Assembly (NCBI GenBank): GCA_029319145.1
Contig: CP119753.1
Location: 1,984,001 to 2,048,000, forward strand
Direction: 5' to 3'
Length of the DNA stretch: 64,000 bases
Source: Microbacter sp. GSS18
GTDB taxonomy: Bacteria; Actinomycetota; Actinomycetes; Actinomycetales; Microbacteriaceae
Position numbers and translations under genes: made by a program. The notes under the pieces were generated by a model. It did not search any database. It was given only the letters and a program-made list of their open reading frames with translations, and was not told the origin of the DNA. Positions 9,049-16,901 of the stretch are shown here, piece by piece. The stretch's first letter is position 1. Every line of letters starts with the position of its first letter.

Positions 9049-9204
9049 CGTGCTCCGGGGTCGGTGAGAATCCGAACCGGCGGTGACAGTCCGCGAACCG
9101 AGGCGACGCATCCGAAAGGCGTCGCCGAGGCTGATCCGGTGGAAGTCCGGGACCGACGGTGATGCGACGGTCATCCGTCGCTAGTCCGGATGGGAGGCAG
9201 CACG
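9049..9204 (+). promoter_or_regulatory. FMN riboswitch (RFN element)
   Basis: The aptamer binds flavin mononucleotide and lowers expression of riboflavin genes. The closing stem pairs CGTGCT (9049-9054) with AGCACG (9199-9204). The conserved core is present: GGGGTCGGTGAGAATCC, then CGGCGGTGACAGTCCGCGA, GGTGGAAGTCCGGGACCGAC, and GATGGGAGGCAGCACG at the 3' end. A perfect 7-bp hairpin (GCGGCGC 9207-9213, GCGCCGC 9219-9225) follows at once and may be part of the expression platform. It lacks a T run, so control may be at translation or Rho level. The riboswitch leads directly into ribD. Confidence 0.96.
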
Positions 9205-9278
9205 ACGCGGCGCTCCAGGCGCCGCAGCTTCCCGTTGCCCGGTGCCCGCGAGCAGACCGGAGACACGAGGTAGCGGAC

Positions 9279-10304
9279 ATGGCGGCCAGCCACATCGAGC
9301 GCAAGGCGATGCGCCGCGCCCTCGACATCGCGCGCCGCGGCCCGCGCGGCCTCAATCCGCAGGTCGGCGCCGTCATCCTCTCGCCCGCCGGCGACGTCGT
9401 CGCGGAGGGGTGGCACCGCGGCGCCGGCACGGCGCACGCCGAGGTCGACGCCCTGTCCAAGCTCGATCCGGGCGCCGCGGAGGGCGCGACCGCCGTGGTG
9501 ACGCTCGAGCCGTGCAACCACACCGGGCTCACCGGCCCCTGCTCCGAAGCCCTCATCGCCGCCGGCGTCGCACGCGTGGTGTACGCCACCGCCGATCCCG
9601 GCGCGCACTCGTCGGGCGGCGCTGCACGCCTGCGCGAGGCGGATGTCGAGGTGGAGGCGGGCGTCGAACTCGAAGCGGCCACCGAGCTGCTCGGCTCGTG
9701 GCTGACCGTGCAGCGCCTCGGGCGTCCGCACGTCACCGTCAAGTGGGCTCAGAGCCTCGACGGCCGCGCTGCCGCGGCCGACGGCACGAGCCAGTGGATC
9801 ACCGGCCCCGCCGCGCGCTCCGACGTGCATCGGCGGCGCGCCTCGGCGGACGCGATCGTGGCGGGCATCGGCACGGTCCTCGCGGACGATCCGGCGCTCA
9901 CCGCCCGCACGCCGGACGGCGCCCTCGCGGACGAGCAGCCGATCCCGGTGGTGCTCGGCCGTCGCGACGTTCCCGCGGATGCCGCCGTGCGGAGGCATCC
10001 GAAGCCCCTGCTCCACTACCCCGGCGACCTGCCGGCCGCCCTCGAGGACCTGCGCTCCCGCGGCGTGCAGACGGTTTTCGTCGAAGGCGGGCCCGTCGTC
10101 GCGAGCGCCTTCCTGCGACAGGGTCTCGTCGACGAGGTCGTCGCCTACATCGCCCCCGTGCTGCTGGGGGGATCCCGCCTCGCCCTCGACGACATCGGCG
10201 TGGCCACCATCGCCCAGGCGCGCCGGCTCACCGTGGCCGCCGTCGAGACCCTCGGCGACGATCTGCTGATCGTCGCCCGCCCCGTCTCGGAAGGAGACAG
10301 CTGA
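9279..10304 (+). CDS. ribD: Bifunctional diaminohydroxyphosphoribosylaminopyrimidine deaminase / reductase
   Basis: Performs the second and third steps of riboflavin synthesis after GTP cyclohydrolase II: deamination of the pyrimidine, then NADPH reduction of the ribosyl side chain. The N-terminal deaminase domain carries HAEVDAL and TLEPCNHTGLTGPC, the zinc ligands of the cytidine-deaminase fold. The C-terminal reductase domain starts near RPHVTVKWAQSLDGR. The start is ATG 9279, giving 341 residues, with GAGGTAG upstream. The frame opens earlier, but that part would lie inside the riboswitch. The stop overlaps the ribE start (ATGA), indicating translational coupling. Confidence 0.95.
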   Translation: MAASHIERKAMRRALDIARRGPRGLNPQVGAVILSPAGDVVAEGWHRGAGTAHAEVDALSKLDPGAAEGATAVVTLEPCNHTGLTGPCSEALIAAGVARVVYATADPGAHSSGGAARLREADVEVEAGVELEAATELLGSWLTVQRLGRPHVTVKWAQSLDGRAAAADGTSQWITGPAARSDVHRRRASADAIVAGIGTVLADDPALTARTPDGALADEQPIPVVLGRRDVPADAAVRRHPKPLLHYPGDLPAALEDLRSRGVQTVFVEGGPVVASAFLRQGLVDEVVAYIAPVLLGGSRLALDDIGVATIAQARRLTVAAVETLGDDLLIVARPVSEGDS

Positions 10305-10966
10305 TGTTCACCGGCATCGTCGAAGAGATCGGACAGATCACCGCGGTCACGGAGTCCGGCGACGGGGTGCGCGTGACCGTGCGTGCGCCGAAGGCGGTCG
10401 CCGACGCCGCCCACGGCGACTCGATCGCCGTGAGCGGCGTGTGCCTCACGGTCGTCGACCAGGGCGAGGACTGGTTCACCGCAGACGTCATGCGGCAGAC
10501 GCTCGACATGTCCACGCTCGCCGGCGTCGAGCCCGGACGCCCGGTCAACCTCGAACGGGCGACCGCGACCGGGGGCCGCCTGGGCGGCCACATCGTGCAG
10601 GGCCACATCGACGGGACGGGCGAGGTGCTCGAGGTTCGCCCGGGCGAGCAGTGGAGCGTCGTGCGGGTGGGCCTTCCCGCCGACCTCGCGCCGCTCGTGG
10701 TCGACAAGGGCTCCATCGCCGTCGACGGCGTGTCGCTCACCGTGAGCGCTGTCTCCCCCGCGCCCGAGGCGTTCGCCGGGGAGGACGCCGGTGCGTGGTT
10801 CGAGGTGTCGCTGATCCCCGAGACCCTCGCCGCCACCACGCTCGGCGCCCGCGTGCCCGGCGACCGCGTCAACCTCGAGACCGACATCCTGGCACGCCAC
10901 GTGCGGCGCCTGCTCGCGTTCAGCCCGACGGCAGCGGCCGTCCCGACCGAAGGAGGCTCGCGATGA
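10304..10966 (+). CDS. ribE: Riboflavin synthase alpha subunit
   Basis: Dismutates two molecules of 6,7-dimethyl-8-ribityllumazine to riboflavin and a pyrimidine. It has two lumazine-binding beta-barrel repeats: the first begins MFTGIVEEIG, the second with GHIVQGHIDGTGEV. Both copies of the SxxGVCLT/VDGVSLTV motif are present (AVSGVCLTV, AVDGVSLTV). The length of 220 residues is standard. It follows ribD and precedes ribBA, with a 4-bp ATGA overlap on each side; AAGGAGA and GAAGGAGG provide ribosome-binding sites within the preceding genes. Confidence 0.96.
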   Translation: MFTGIVEEIGQITAVTESGDGVRVTVRAPKAVADAAHGDSIAVSGVCLTVVDQGEDWFTADVMRQTLDMSTLAGVEPGRPVNLERATATGGRLGGHIVQGHIDGTGEVLEVRPGEQWSVVRVGLPADLAPLVVDKGSIAVDGVSLTVSAVSPAPEAFAGEDAGAWFEVSLIPETLAATTLGARVPGDRVNLETDILARHVRRLLAFSPTAAAVPTEGGSR

Positions 10967-12258
10967 GCCTTGCCACCATCCCCGAGGCGCTCGACGCGCT
11001 GCGCGCGGGGCGCCCCGTCATCGTCGCCGACGATGAGAACCGCGAGAACGAGGGCGACGTCATCCTCTCGGCCCAGCTCGCCACTGCGGAATGGGTCGCC
11101 TGGACGGTCCGCTGGACGAGCGGCTTCCTGTGTGCCCCGATGCCGGCGGACTGGGCGGACAGGCTCGACCTGCCCCCGATGGTCGAGAACAACCAGGACA
11201 CGCGCGGCACGGCCTACACCGTGAGCGTGGATGCCGCCGACCGCGTCTCGACGGGCATCAGCGCGGCCGACCGGGCGCACACCCTCAACGTGCTCGCCGA
11301 TCCCGAATCCACGCCGTCGAGCGTCATCCGCCCCGGGCACGTCCTGCCGCTGCGCGCCGTCGACGGCGGCGTCCGCGAGCGCGCCGGCCACACCGAGGCG
11401 GCCGTCGAGCTCACCCGCCTGGCAGGTCTCGCTCCCGTCGGCGTCATCGGCGAGGTCGTCGCCGAAGACGGCAGCATGATGCGCCTGCCGGGTCTGCAGC
11501 AGATGGGCGCCGAGTACGGCGTGCCGGTCATCACGATCGAGCAGCTCGTCGCCTACCTCGATGCGCAGGAGCCGCTCGACGGCGAGGAGCGCCCCGCCTC
11601 GCACCGGCGTCGCGTGAGCCTGCGCGCCGAGTCGCGGGTGCCGACGGTGCACGGCAGCTTCCGGCTCCTCGCCTACAAGGACCGGGTGACGGGCACCGAT
11701 CACATCGCCATCGTCTCCGGCGACCTCGACGAAGCCGCGCCCCTCGTCCGCGTGCACTCGGAGTGCCTGACGGGCGAGGCGTTCGGCTCGCTCAAGTGCG
11801 AGTGCGGCCCGCAACTGGGAGCCGCCCTCGACGCGATCGACCGGGACGGCGGGATCGTCGTCTACATGCGCGGCCACGAGGGCCGCGGCATCGGCCTCAT
11901 CAACAAGCTGCGCGCCTACAGCCTGCAGGAGCGCGGGCTCGACACCGTCGACGCCAACCTGGCGCTGGGGCTCCCCGCCGATGCGCGCGACTACGCCGCC
12001 GCCGCCGGCATCCTGGCCGACCTCGGCGTCGAGGCCGTGCGGCTGCTCACCAACAACACGGACAAGGTGGACCAGCTGCGCGAGCTCGGACTCGACATCG
12101 TCGAGCAGGTCCCGCTCCTGGTGGGCGTCGGCCCCAACAACCACCAGTACCTCGCGACCAAGCGCGACCGCATGGGCCACGTGATCGACGACGTCGACTT
12201 CGCCGACGCCATCGCCCAGATGCACGAGAACCACCTCACCGAAGGAGAGACCCGATGA
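10963..12258 (+). CDS. ribBA: Bifunctional DHBP synthase / GTP cyclohydrolase II
   Basis: Supplies both riboflavin precursors: 3,4-dihydroxy-2-butanone 4-phosphate from ribulose 5-phosphate (N-terminal RibB domain, about residues 1-205) and the opened pyrimidine from GTP (C-terminal RibA domain, about 215-420). RibB motifs include VIVADDENRENEGD and GHVLPLRA. RibA has the zinc cysteines in HSECLTGEAFGSLKCECG and the catalytic GHEGRGIGLINKLRAYSLQ. The 431-residue length fits the fused actinobacterial form. GAAGGAGG precedes the ATG, which overlaps the ribE stop. The ribH start overlaps its own stop. Confidence 0.96.
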   Translation: MSLATIPEALDALRAGRPVIVADDENRENEGDVILSAQLATAEWVAWTVRWTSGFLCAPMPADWADRLDLPPMVENNQDTRGTAYTVSVDAADRVSTGISAADRAHTLNVLADPESTPSSVIRPGHVLPLRAVDGGVRERAGHTEAAVELTRLAGLAPVGVIGEVVAEDGSMMRLPGLQQMGAEYGVPVITIEQLVAYLDAQEPLDGEERPASHRRRVSLRAESRVPTVHGSFRLLAYKDRVTGTDHIAIVSGDLDEAAPLVRVHSECLTGEAFGSLKCECGPQLGAALDAIDRDGGIVVYMRGHEGRGIGLINKLRAYSLQERGLDTVDANLALGLPADARDYAAAAGILADLGVEAVRLLTNNTDKVDQLRELGLDIVEQVPLLVGVGPNNHQYLATKRDRMGHVIDDVDFADAIAQMHENHLTEGETR

Positions 12259-12737
12259 GCGGGAAGGGATCGCCGCAGACCGCGGGGGTCGTCGACGGAG
12301 CGGGCCTGGATGTCGTGATCGTGGCCGGAACCTGGCACGACGGGATCACCGACGGCCTCATCGCCGGCGCCGAGCGCACGCTCGCGGCCGCCGGGGCGTC
12401 GTGGCGGCTCGTGCGCGTTCCGGGTTCGTTCGAGCTTCCGGTCGTCAGCAAGGCGGCTCTCGAGGCCGGCGCCGACGCCGTGGTGGCCCTCGGCGTCATC
12501 ATCCGCGGCGGCACACCCCACTTCGAGTTCGTGTCGTCGGCCGCGACCGAGGGGCTCACCCGCGTCGCGCTGGACACCGGCAAGCCGGTCGGCTTCGGCG
12601 TGCTGACCCTCGACGACGAGCAGCAGGGCCTGGACCGCGCCGGTCTTCCGGGCTCGAAGGAGGACAAGGGACAGGAGGCCGCCGACGCCGCCCTGCGGAC
12701 GGCGATCATCCTGAGAGAGCTGCGCGCGGCAGCCTGA
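12255..12737 (+). CDS. ribH: 6,7-dimethyl-8-ribityllumazine synthase
   Basis: Condenses the butanone phosphate and pyrimidine intermediates into lumazine, the penultimate riboflavin step; it forms icosahedral or pentameric shells. Conserved motifs: VPGSFELPVV, the GVIIRGGTPHFEFV active-site loop with its histidine, and PVGFGVLT. The length of 160 residues is standard. It is the last gene of the operon, coupled to ribBA by ATGA. A short inverted repeat at 12767-12790 follows. Confidence 0.96.
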   Translation: MSGKGSPQTAGVVDGAGLDVVIVAGTWHDGITDGLIAGAERTLAAAGASWRLVRVPGSFELPVVSKAALEAGADAVVALGVIIRGGTPHFEFVSSAATEGLTRVALDTGKPVGFGVLTLDDEQQGLDRAGLPGSKEDKGQEAADAALRTAIILRELRAAA

Positions 12738-12766
12738 CAGCCTGCTCGGTCCGTTCGCAGCCGAAG

Positions 12767-12790
12767 CACCGGCGACCATCGCCGCCGGTG
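12767..12790 (+). terminator. Candidate terminator after the rib operon
   Basis: CACCGGC at 12767-12773 pairs with GCCGGTG at 12784-12790 around a 10-base loop. It is 30 bases after the ribH stop, with no T tract, so only a weak call. Confidence 0.35.
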
Positions 12791-12867
12791 AGTGCGAGCC
12801 GGCGTGGACAGCGACCGGATCGGCGATCGCAGCGCCTTCGGGGCGCCTTCGCTTGCGCGCGTCGCCT

Positions 12868-13557
12868 TCAGCCGATGCGGTCCCAGATCTGACGGCTTCC
12901 GTCGCCGAAGACGAACATCAGCTTGGTCCCGGCCGCCTGATAGTGGGCGTACGGCTGATAGCCCCAGCCCTCGTCGAGCAGGATGAGGTCGCCCCGCACG
13001 CGCCAGCGGCCGCGCGCGGTGACCTCGACGCCGCTGGACACGGTGCCCATGCTGCCGGCGCTGCCTCCGTTGGCGGACTGGAACGTGCCGTCGCCGGCCA
13101 CGGCGAGGAAGTAGTCCGACGCCATCGTGAATTCCCCCGATGCCATCGTCTCGGTGCGACGCCACTGGCCCACCAGGTCCGGATCGAGGCCCTCGGGGAC
13201 CTCCTCGGCAGGAGGGATGGGGATGCGGCCGGTCGGCGGCTCTCCGCTCGCCTCGCGCACCGGCTTGTCGGCATCCGCCGGGTGGAAGGCCATCGGACCG
13301 CCCCCGGCGTCGAGGGCCACCCCGTCGGGGATCGCGGCACCCAGCAGCGGCACCGCACCGCCCAGGGTCGGGTCCACGAGCTCGCCGGAGAACCGCCCGC
13401 CGCTGACGGTCCCGACCACGCGGTACTCGTAGCCGGCGACGTTCAGGGAGCCTTCCGCGCGGTCGCCCTGACGCTCGAGCGTCAAGGTGGCGGCGGCGCC
13501 CGAGACCACGCCCTCGTACACGCCCGAGAAGGCACCCGCCGGCTCACCGTCGTCCAT
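12868..13557 (-). CDS. Uncharacterised soluble beta-rich protein
   Basis: A 229-residue protein with no signal peptide or membrane segment. The N-terminal half (about residues 8-80) alternates short polar and hydrophobic stretches such as GVYEGVVSGAAATLTLERQG and YRVVGTVSGGRFSGELVD, as in lipocalin-like or META-like barrels. The C-terminal half (about 135-229) starts DLVGQWRRTETM and ends with GRWRVRGDLILLDEGWGYQ, again a barrel-like pattern of the kind seen in stress or extracellular-sensing proteins. No function is claimed. The start at ATG 13557 is supported by GGGGGAG six bases upstream. It is divergent from the membrane-protein gene at 13685. Confidence 0.6.
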   Translation of the reverse strand: MDDGEPAGAFSGVYEGVVSGAAATLTLERQGDRAEGSLNVAGYEYRVVGTVSGGRFSGELVDPTLGGAVPLLGAAIPDGVALDAGGGPMAFHPADADKPVREASGEPPTGRIPIPPAEEVPEGLDPDLVGQWRRTETMASGEFTMASDYFLAVAGDGTFQSANGGSAGSMGTVSSGVEVTARGRWRVRGDLILLDEGWGYQPYAHYQAAGTKLMFVFGDGSRQIWDRIG

Positions 13558-13672
13558 CGTCGACTCCCCCGACCCGTCGGCCACTCCCACGGGGCCGACG
13601 CTCGCCATTATCGCGAGGCCTGTCGGATCCGCGCCACCCCTTCCGCCGACAGGACGTGGGCGCCGGGCCCAC

Positions 13673-13678
13673 TAGTCT
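13673..13678 (+). promoter_or_regulatory. -10 hexamer of leaderless promoter
   Basis: TAGTCT ends six bases before the ATG at 13685. Confidence 0.5.
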
Positions 13679-13684
13679 CGACGC

Positions 13685-14038
13685 ATGGAGATCCTTCGCC
13701 ACGTCGTCGTGCTGGTCCACCTCGTCGGCTTCGCCGTTCTGTTCGGAGCCTGGGTCAATGAGGCGGTGCACCGCCGCGTCCGCTTCACGCGCCTCATGAA
13801 CTGGGGTCTGCTGATCGCCGGCGTCGCCGGCATCATCCTCGCCGCCCCGTTCGGCATCGAGTGGGAGCTGAACTACGTCAAGCTGACGGTGAAGCTCGTC
13901 ATCCTGCTGGTGATCGGCGCGCTGCTGGGCATCGGCATGGCGCGCCAGCGCAAGACCGACGCGCTCCCGCCGGTGCTCTTCTGGTCGGTGGGCACGCTGA
14001 CCTTCGCCAACGCCGCCATCGCGGTGCTGTGGCGCTGA
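13685..14038 (+). CDS. Small four-helix membrane protein
   Basis: A 117-residue protein consisting almost wholly of four hydrophobic segments (about residues 5-25, 38-58, 65-87 and 96-115). The cytoplasmic-type loop RRVRFTRLMN and the segment ARQRKTDALPP separate them. The spacing of histidines in the first helix (LRHVVVLVHLVG) is notable but no metal or haem function can be asserted. A leaderless promoter precedes it, and a strong bidirectional terminator follows. Confidence 0.65.
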   Translation: MEILRHVVVLVHLVGFAVLFGAWVNEAVHRRVRFTRLMNWGLLIAGVAGIILAAPFGIEWELNYVKLTVKLVILLVIGALLGIGMARQRKTDALPPVLFWSVGTLTFANAAIAVLWR

Positions 14039-14055
14039 CCTCCGTCCGAAACGAC

Positions 14056-14089
14056 CGGATGCCGCGAGCCCTGGGGCTCGCGGCATCCG
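14056..14089. terminator. Bidirectional terminator hairpin
   Basis: A perfect 15-bp stem: CGGATGCCGCGAGCC (14056-14070) pairs with 14075-14089 around a CTGG loop. It sits between convergent genes ending at 14038 and 14111 and is followed by CATTT on the plus strand. Confidence 0.8.
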
Positions 14090-14110
14090 TCATTTCGCGC
14101 AAGGGCTCAC

Positions 14111-14932
14111 TCAGTCCAGGAACAGCGCACGCAGGCGTCGCGTGGTGAACACCAGGCCGAAGGCGATCATCACGAGGTAGTACGCCACGTGCCACAGCAG
14201 GTCGATCGACAGGATGCCGGTGGTGAGGCCCCGGACGAGTTCGACGCCGTGCCACAGCGGGAAGGCCATGATGACGCTCTGGACCCATTCGGGGTAGATC
14301 GCGATGGGGTACAGCGTGGCCGAGAACAGGAACATCGGCAGCAGCACGATGTTGATCCAGTCCATGTGCTGGAACGTCTTCATGTAGCTCGTGACGGCCA
14401 TGCCGACGCTGGCGAACCCGAAGGCGATGAGCAGCACGGCCGGCAGCGCCAGCACCGCGGTCCAGGCGAGGTTCAGCCCGAGCACCTGCATGATGACCAT
14501 GAAGCCGGTCGCGTACAGCAGTCCGCGCAGCAGCGCGTACAGGATCTCGCCGAGGGCGACGTCGAGCGGGCCGAGCGAGGTCGCCAGCATGCCCTCGTAG
14601 AGCTTGCCGTAGTTGAGCTTGAAGAAGACGTTCCACGTCGAGTCGTAGATCGCGCCGTTCATCGCGGCGACGGCGAGCAGGGCCGGAGCGATGAAGGCGG
14701 CGTAGGACACCGAGATCCCCTGCGACGTCTCGACGTCGCCGATCATGGAGCCCAGGCCGATGCCCATCGACGCGAGGTAGAACACAGGCTCGAAGAAGCC
14801 CGACAGCACGACCACCCAGCTCGACGAGCGGGCGGCGATGAGGCCCCGCTGGATCACCGCCTGCGGATTGCCCGCCCACAGCGCGCGGACGCCGCCGCCG
14901 CGGGGCGGCGCCTGAACCTGGACCGCGCTCAC
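14111..14932 (-). CDS. ABC-2 type exporter permease (second subunit)
   Basis: A 273-residue membrane protein of the ABC-2/DrrB-NodJ type with six predicted helices. It contains the typical ABC-2 region FLFSATLYPIAIYPEWVQ near residue 205. It begins with GTG at 14932, whose sequence overlaps the stop of the upstream permease (GTGA), so it is translationally coupled. With the other permease and the ATPase it should form one exporter in which each permease supplies half of the channel. The substrate is unknown; the family exports antibiotics, polyketides and lipids. Confidence 0.88.
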   Translation of the reverse strand: MSAVQVQAPPRGGGVRALWAGNPQAVIQRGLIAARSSSWVVVLSGFFEPVFYLASMGIGLGSMIGDVETSQGISVSYAAFIAPALLAVAAMNGAIYDSTWNVFFKLNYGKLYEGMLATSLGPLDVALGEILYALLRGLLYATGFMVIMQVLGLNLAWTAVLALPAVLLIAFGFASVGMAVTSYMKTFQHMDWINIVLLPMFLFSATLYPIAIYPEWVQSVIMAFPLWHGVELVRGLTTGILSIDLLWHVAYYLVMIAFGLVFTTRRLRALFLD

Positions 14933-15828
14933 TTCGCCAGCCGCTTTCCGAAGAGCCGCCACGACAGCACGAGCCCGACGGCTGTGAGGACCAGCAGGTA
15001 GACGATGTGGACAGCGATCATCGCCGGGTCGACCTCCTTGCCGTACGCGACGACGCGTCCGAGCTCGGCGGCGTGCCACAGCGGCGAGATCCAGCCGATC
15101 CACTGCAGCCACAGCGGCAGCACGGCCAGCGGGTAGAACGTGCCCGAGAACAGGAACATGGGCATGAACACGAATCGCTGCACGAGAGCGAACTGCCCCT
15201 TGTCGTCCTCGATCGAGGCGGCGTAGGCCATGAGCGGAACGCCGAATGCGAGTCCGCCGAGGACACCGATGACGATCATCAGCCACGCTGTGGCCGGGGT
15301 GGTCGCGCCGGGCTGCAGCCACAGGAAGAACAGCATGATGAAGGCGAAGTACAGCACGACGGTCACGGCCATGCGGGCCATCGCGCCGACCATGACGCCG
15401 TTGGCGATCTGCCGCGACGACAGCGCAGAAGCGCTGAACCCGAAGAAGTACCGCCGCCACTTGAACCCCGCCATGACCGGGTAGGTGAACTCTTCGGTGG
15501 CGACCGAGATCGCCGAGGTCATGAGCAGCGCGGGGGCGACGAACACCAGGTAGGGCACGCTCTGGCCGCCGTCGTCGACGGGCTGCTGGATGAGCGCGGC
15601 GAGACCCACGGCGAGCCCCAGCAGGTACAGCACGGGCTGGCCGAAGGCCCCGACGATGATCGTCCACCCGTACGCGCGCATGGCTCGCACCATGTGCTCG
15701 GTGACGTACCACGTGCCGCGGGCGCGCGGGCGGCGCCCCCACTCCATGGCCTCGGCGCGCAGCTCGTCGAGAGTCGGGGTCGCGGTCGCGGCGGCCGCGC
15801 CGGGTGCCGCAGGATCGTTCGCGCTCAT
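14929..15828 (-). CDS. ABC-2 type exporter permease (first subunit)
   Basis: A 299-residue permease homologous in layout to the next gene: an N-terminal amphipathic stretch (TPTLDELRAEAMEWGRRP), then six hydrophobic helices. The ABC-2 signature FLFSGTFYPLAVLPLWLQ is near residue 225, closely parallel to the FLFSATLYPIAIYPEW of its partner. The start ATG overlaps the stop of the ATPase gene (ATGA) and its stop overlaps the start of the second permease, so the three genes form a tight operon. Confidence 0.88.
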   Translation of the reverse strand: MSANDPAAPGAAAATATPTLDELRAEAMEWGRRPRARGTWYVTEHMVRAMRAYGWTIIVGAFGQPVLYLLGLAVGLAALIQQPVDDGGQSVPYLVFVAPALLMTSAISVATEEFTYPVMAGFKWRRYFFGFSASALSSRQIANGVMVGAMARMAVTVVLYFAFIMLFFLWLQPGATTPATAWLMIVIGVLGGLAFGVPLMAYAASIEDDKGQFALVQRFVFMPMFLFSGTFYPLAVLPLWLQWIGWISPLWHAAELGRVVAYGKEVDPAMIAVHIVYLLVLTAVGLVLSWRLFGKRLAK

Positions 15829-16766
15829 TCGATCAGCGACCGTCCGGTCAGGCGCAGGAAGACGTCCTCGAGGCTCGATCGCCGCACGAGGCTCGTGACC
15901 GGATGCAGGCCGCGCGCCGTGAGCTCCTCGAGCGCCGTCTCGCCGTTGTGCGCGTAGACGAGGATGCGGTCGGGCAGCACCTCGATGCGGTCGCCGATGC
16001 CCGTGAGCTGCGCGGCGACCTGCTGGTTGCGATCCGAGCCGAACCGCACCTCGAGCACCTCGCGGCTGGAGTGCTCGCGGATGAGCGACGCGGGCGTCCC
16101 CTCGGCCATGATGCGGCCCTTGTCGACCACGATGAGGCGATCGCACAGCTGCTCGGCCTCGTCCATGTAGTGGGTCGTGAGCACGAGCGTCGTGCCGCGC
16201 TCCTTGAGGCGGAACAGCCGATCCCACAGCACGTGACGGGCCTGGGGGTCCAGGCCCGTGGTCGGCTCGTCCAGCAGCAGGATGCGAGGGTCGTTGATGA
16301 GGCCGCGGGCGATCGTGAGGCGCCGCTTCATGCCGCCCGAGAGCTGGTCGACCTTGGACTTCGCCTTGTCCTCGAGCTGCGCGAACGACAGCAGCTCGTC
16401 GGCCTTCTGCGCGCACACGCGGCCGGGAAGACCGAAGTAGCGACCGTAGATGTAGAGGTTCTCGCGTGCGTTGAGCTCGCCGTCGAGGTTGTCCTGCTGC
16501 GGCACGACCCCCAGTCGCGAGCGGATCTCGGGCCCGTGACGGTCGGGGTCCAGGCCCAGGATGCTCAGGTCGCCGCCCGTCCGGCTCGACACCGCGCCGA
16601 TCATCTTCATCGTCGTCGACTTGCCGGCCCCGTTCGGGCCGAGCAGCCCGAACGACTCCCCCGGAGCGACCTCGAACGACAGGCCGTCGACGGCGAGGAA
16701 GTCCGGCTTGCCCTTGGCCGTGTAGGCCTTGACGAGGCCCTCGGCTCGGATCACTGGTTCTGGCAC
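15825..16766 (-). CDS. ABC exporter ATP-binding protein (DrrA/NodI type)
   Basis: A 313-residue ATPase that powers the two permeases downstream. Walker A is [17 protein letters not shown] (about residues 41-57), the signature is [16 protein letters not shown], Walker B is [12 protein letters not shown], and the H-loop is [15 protein letters not shown]. The C-terminal extension of about 90 residues with [14 protein letters not shown] is typical of the DrrA/NodI subfamily. The GTG start at 16766 lies six bases after TAGAGT, consistent with a leaderless transcript for the whole three-gene unit. It is divergent from the single-chain ABC exporter. Confidence 0.92.
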   Translation of the reverse strand: MPEPVIRAEGLVKAYTAKGKPDFLAVDGLSFEVAPGESFGLLGPNGAGKSTTMKMIGAVSSRTGGDLSILGLDPDRHGPEIRSRLGVVPQQDNLDGELNARENLYIYGRYFGLPGRVCAQKADELLSFAQLEDKAKSKVDQLSGGMKRRLTIARGLINDPRILLLDEPTTGLDPQARHVLWDRLFRLKERGTTLVLTTHYMDEAEQLCDRLIVVDKGRIMAEGTPASLIREHSSREVLEVRFGSDRNQQVAAQLTGIGDRIEVLPDRILVYAHNGETALEELTARGLHPVTSLVRRSSLEDVFLRLTGRSLIE

Positions 16767-16772
16767 CGGAAC

Positions 16773-16778
16773 ACTCTA
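16773..16778 (-). promoter_or_regulatory. -10 hexamer of leaderless ABC exporter operon promoter
   Basis: TAGAGT on the minus strand, six bases before the GTG at 16766. Confidence 0.5.
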
Positions 16779-16901
16779 TCCGCGGGCGACGACATCGCCG
16801 CATCCGCCCGACCGGCCCCCGCGCGGCGGCCGGCGCGCCTCGCGTCGGGGAGAATCGACGTGGGCGAACCGCCCGCCTCAGCCGAATCGAGGACGCGATC
16901 C

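Noticed and set aside
7187..9742. A much longer glpD reading frame reaching back across the divergent gap and the riboflavin leader.
   Set aside because: The upstream part crosses the FMN riboswitch on the other strand and has low-complexity, non-GlpD sequence. ATG 8899 has a good ribosome-binding site and gives the normal GlpD length.
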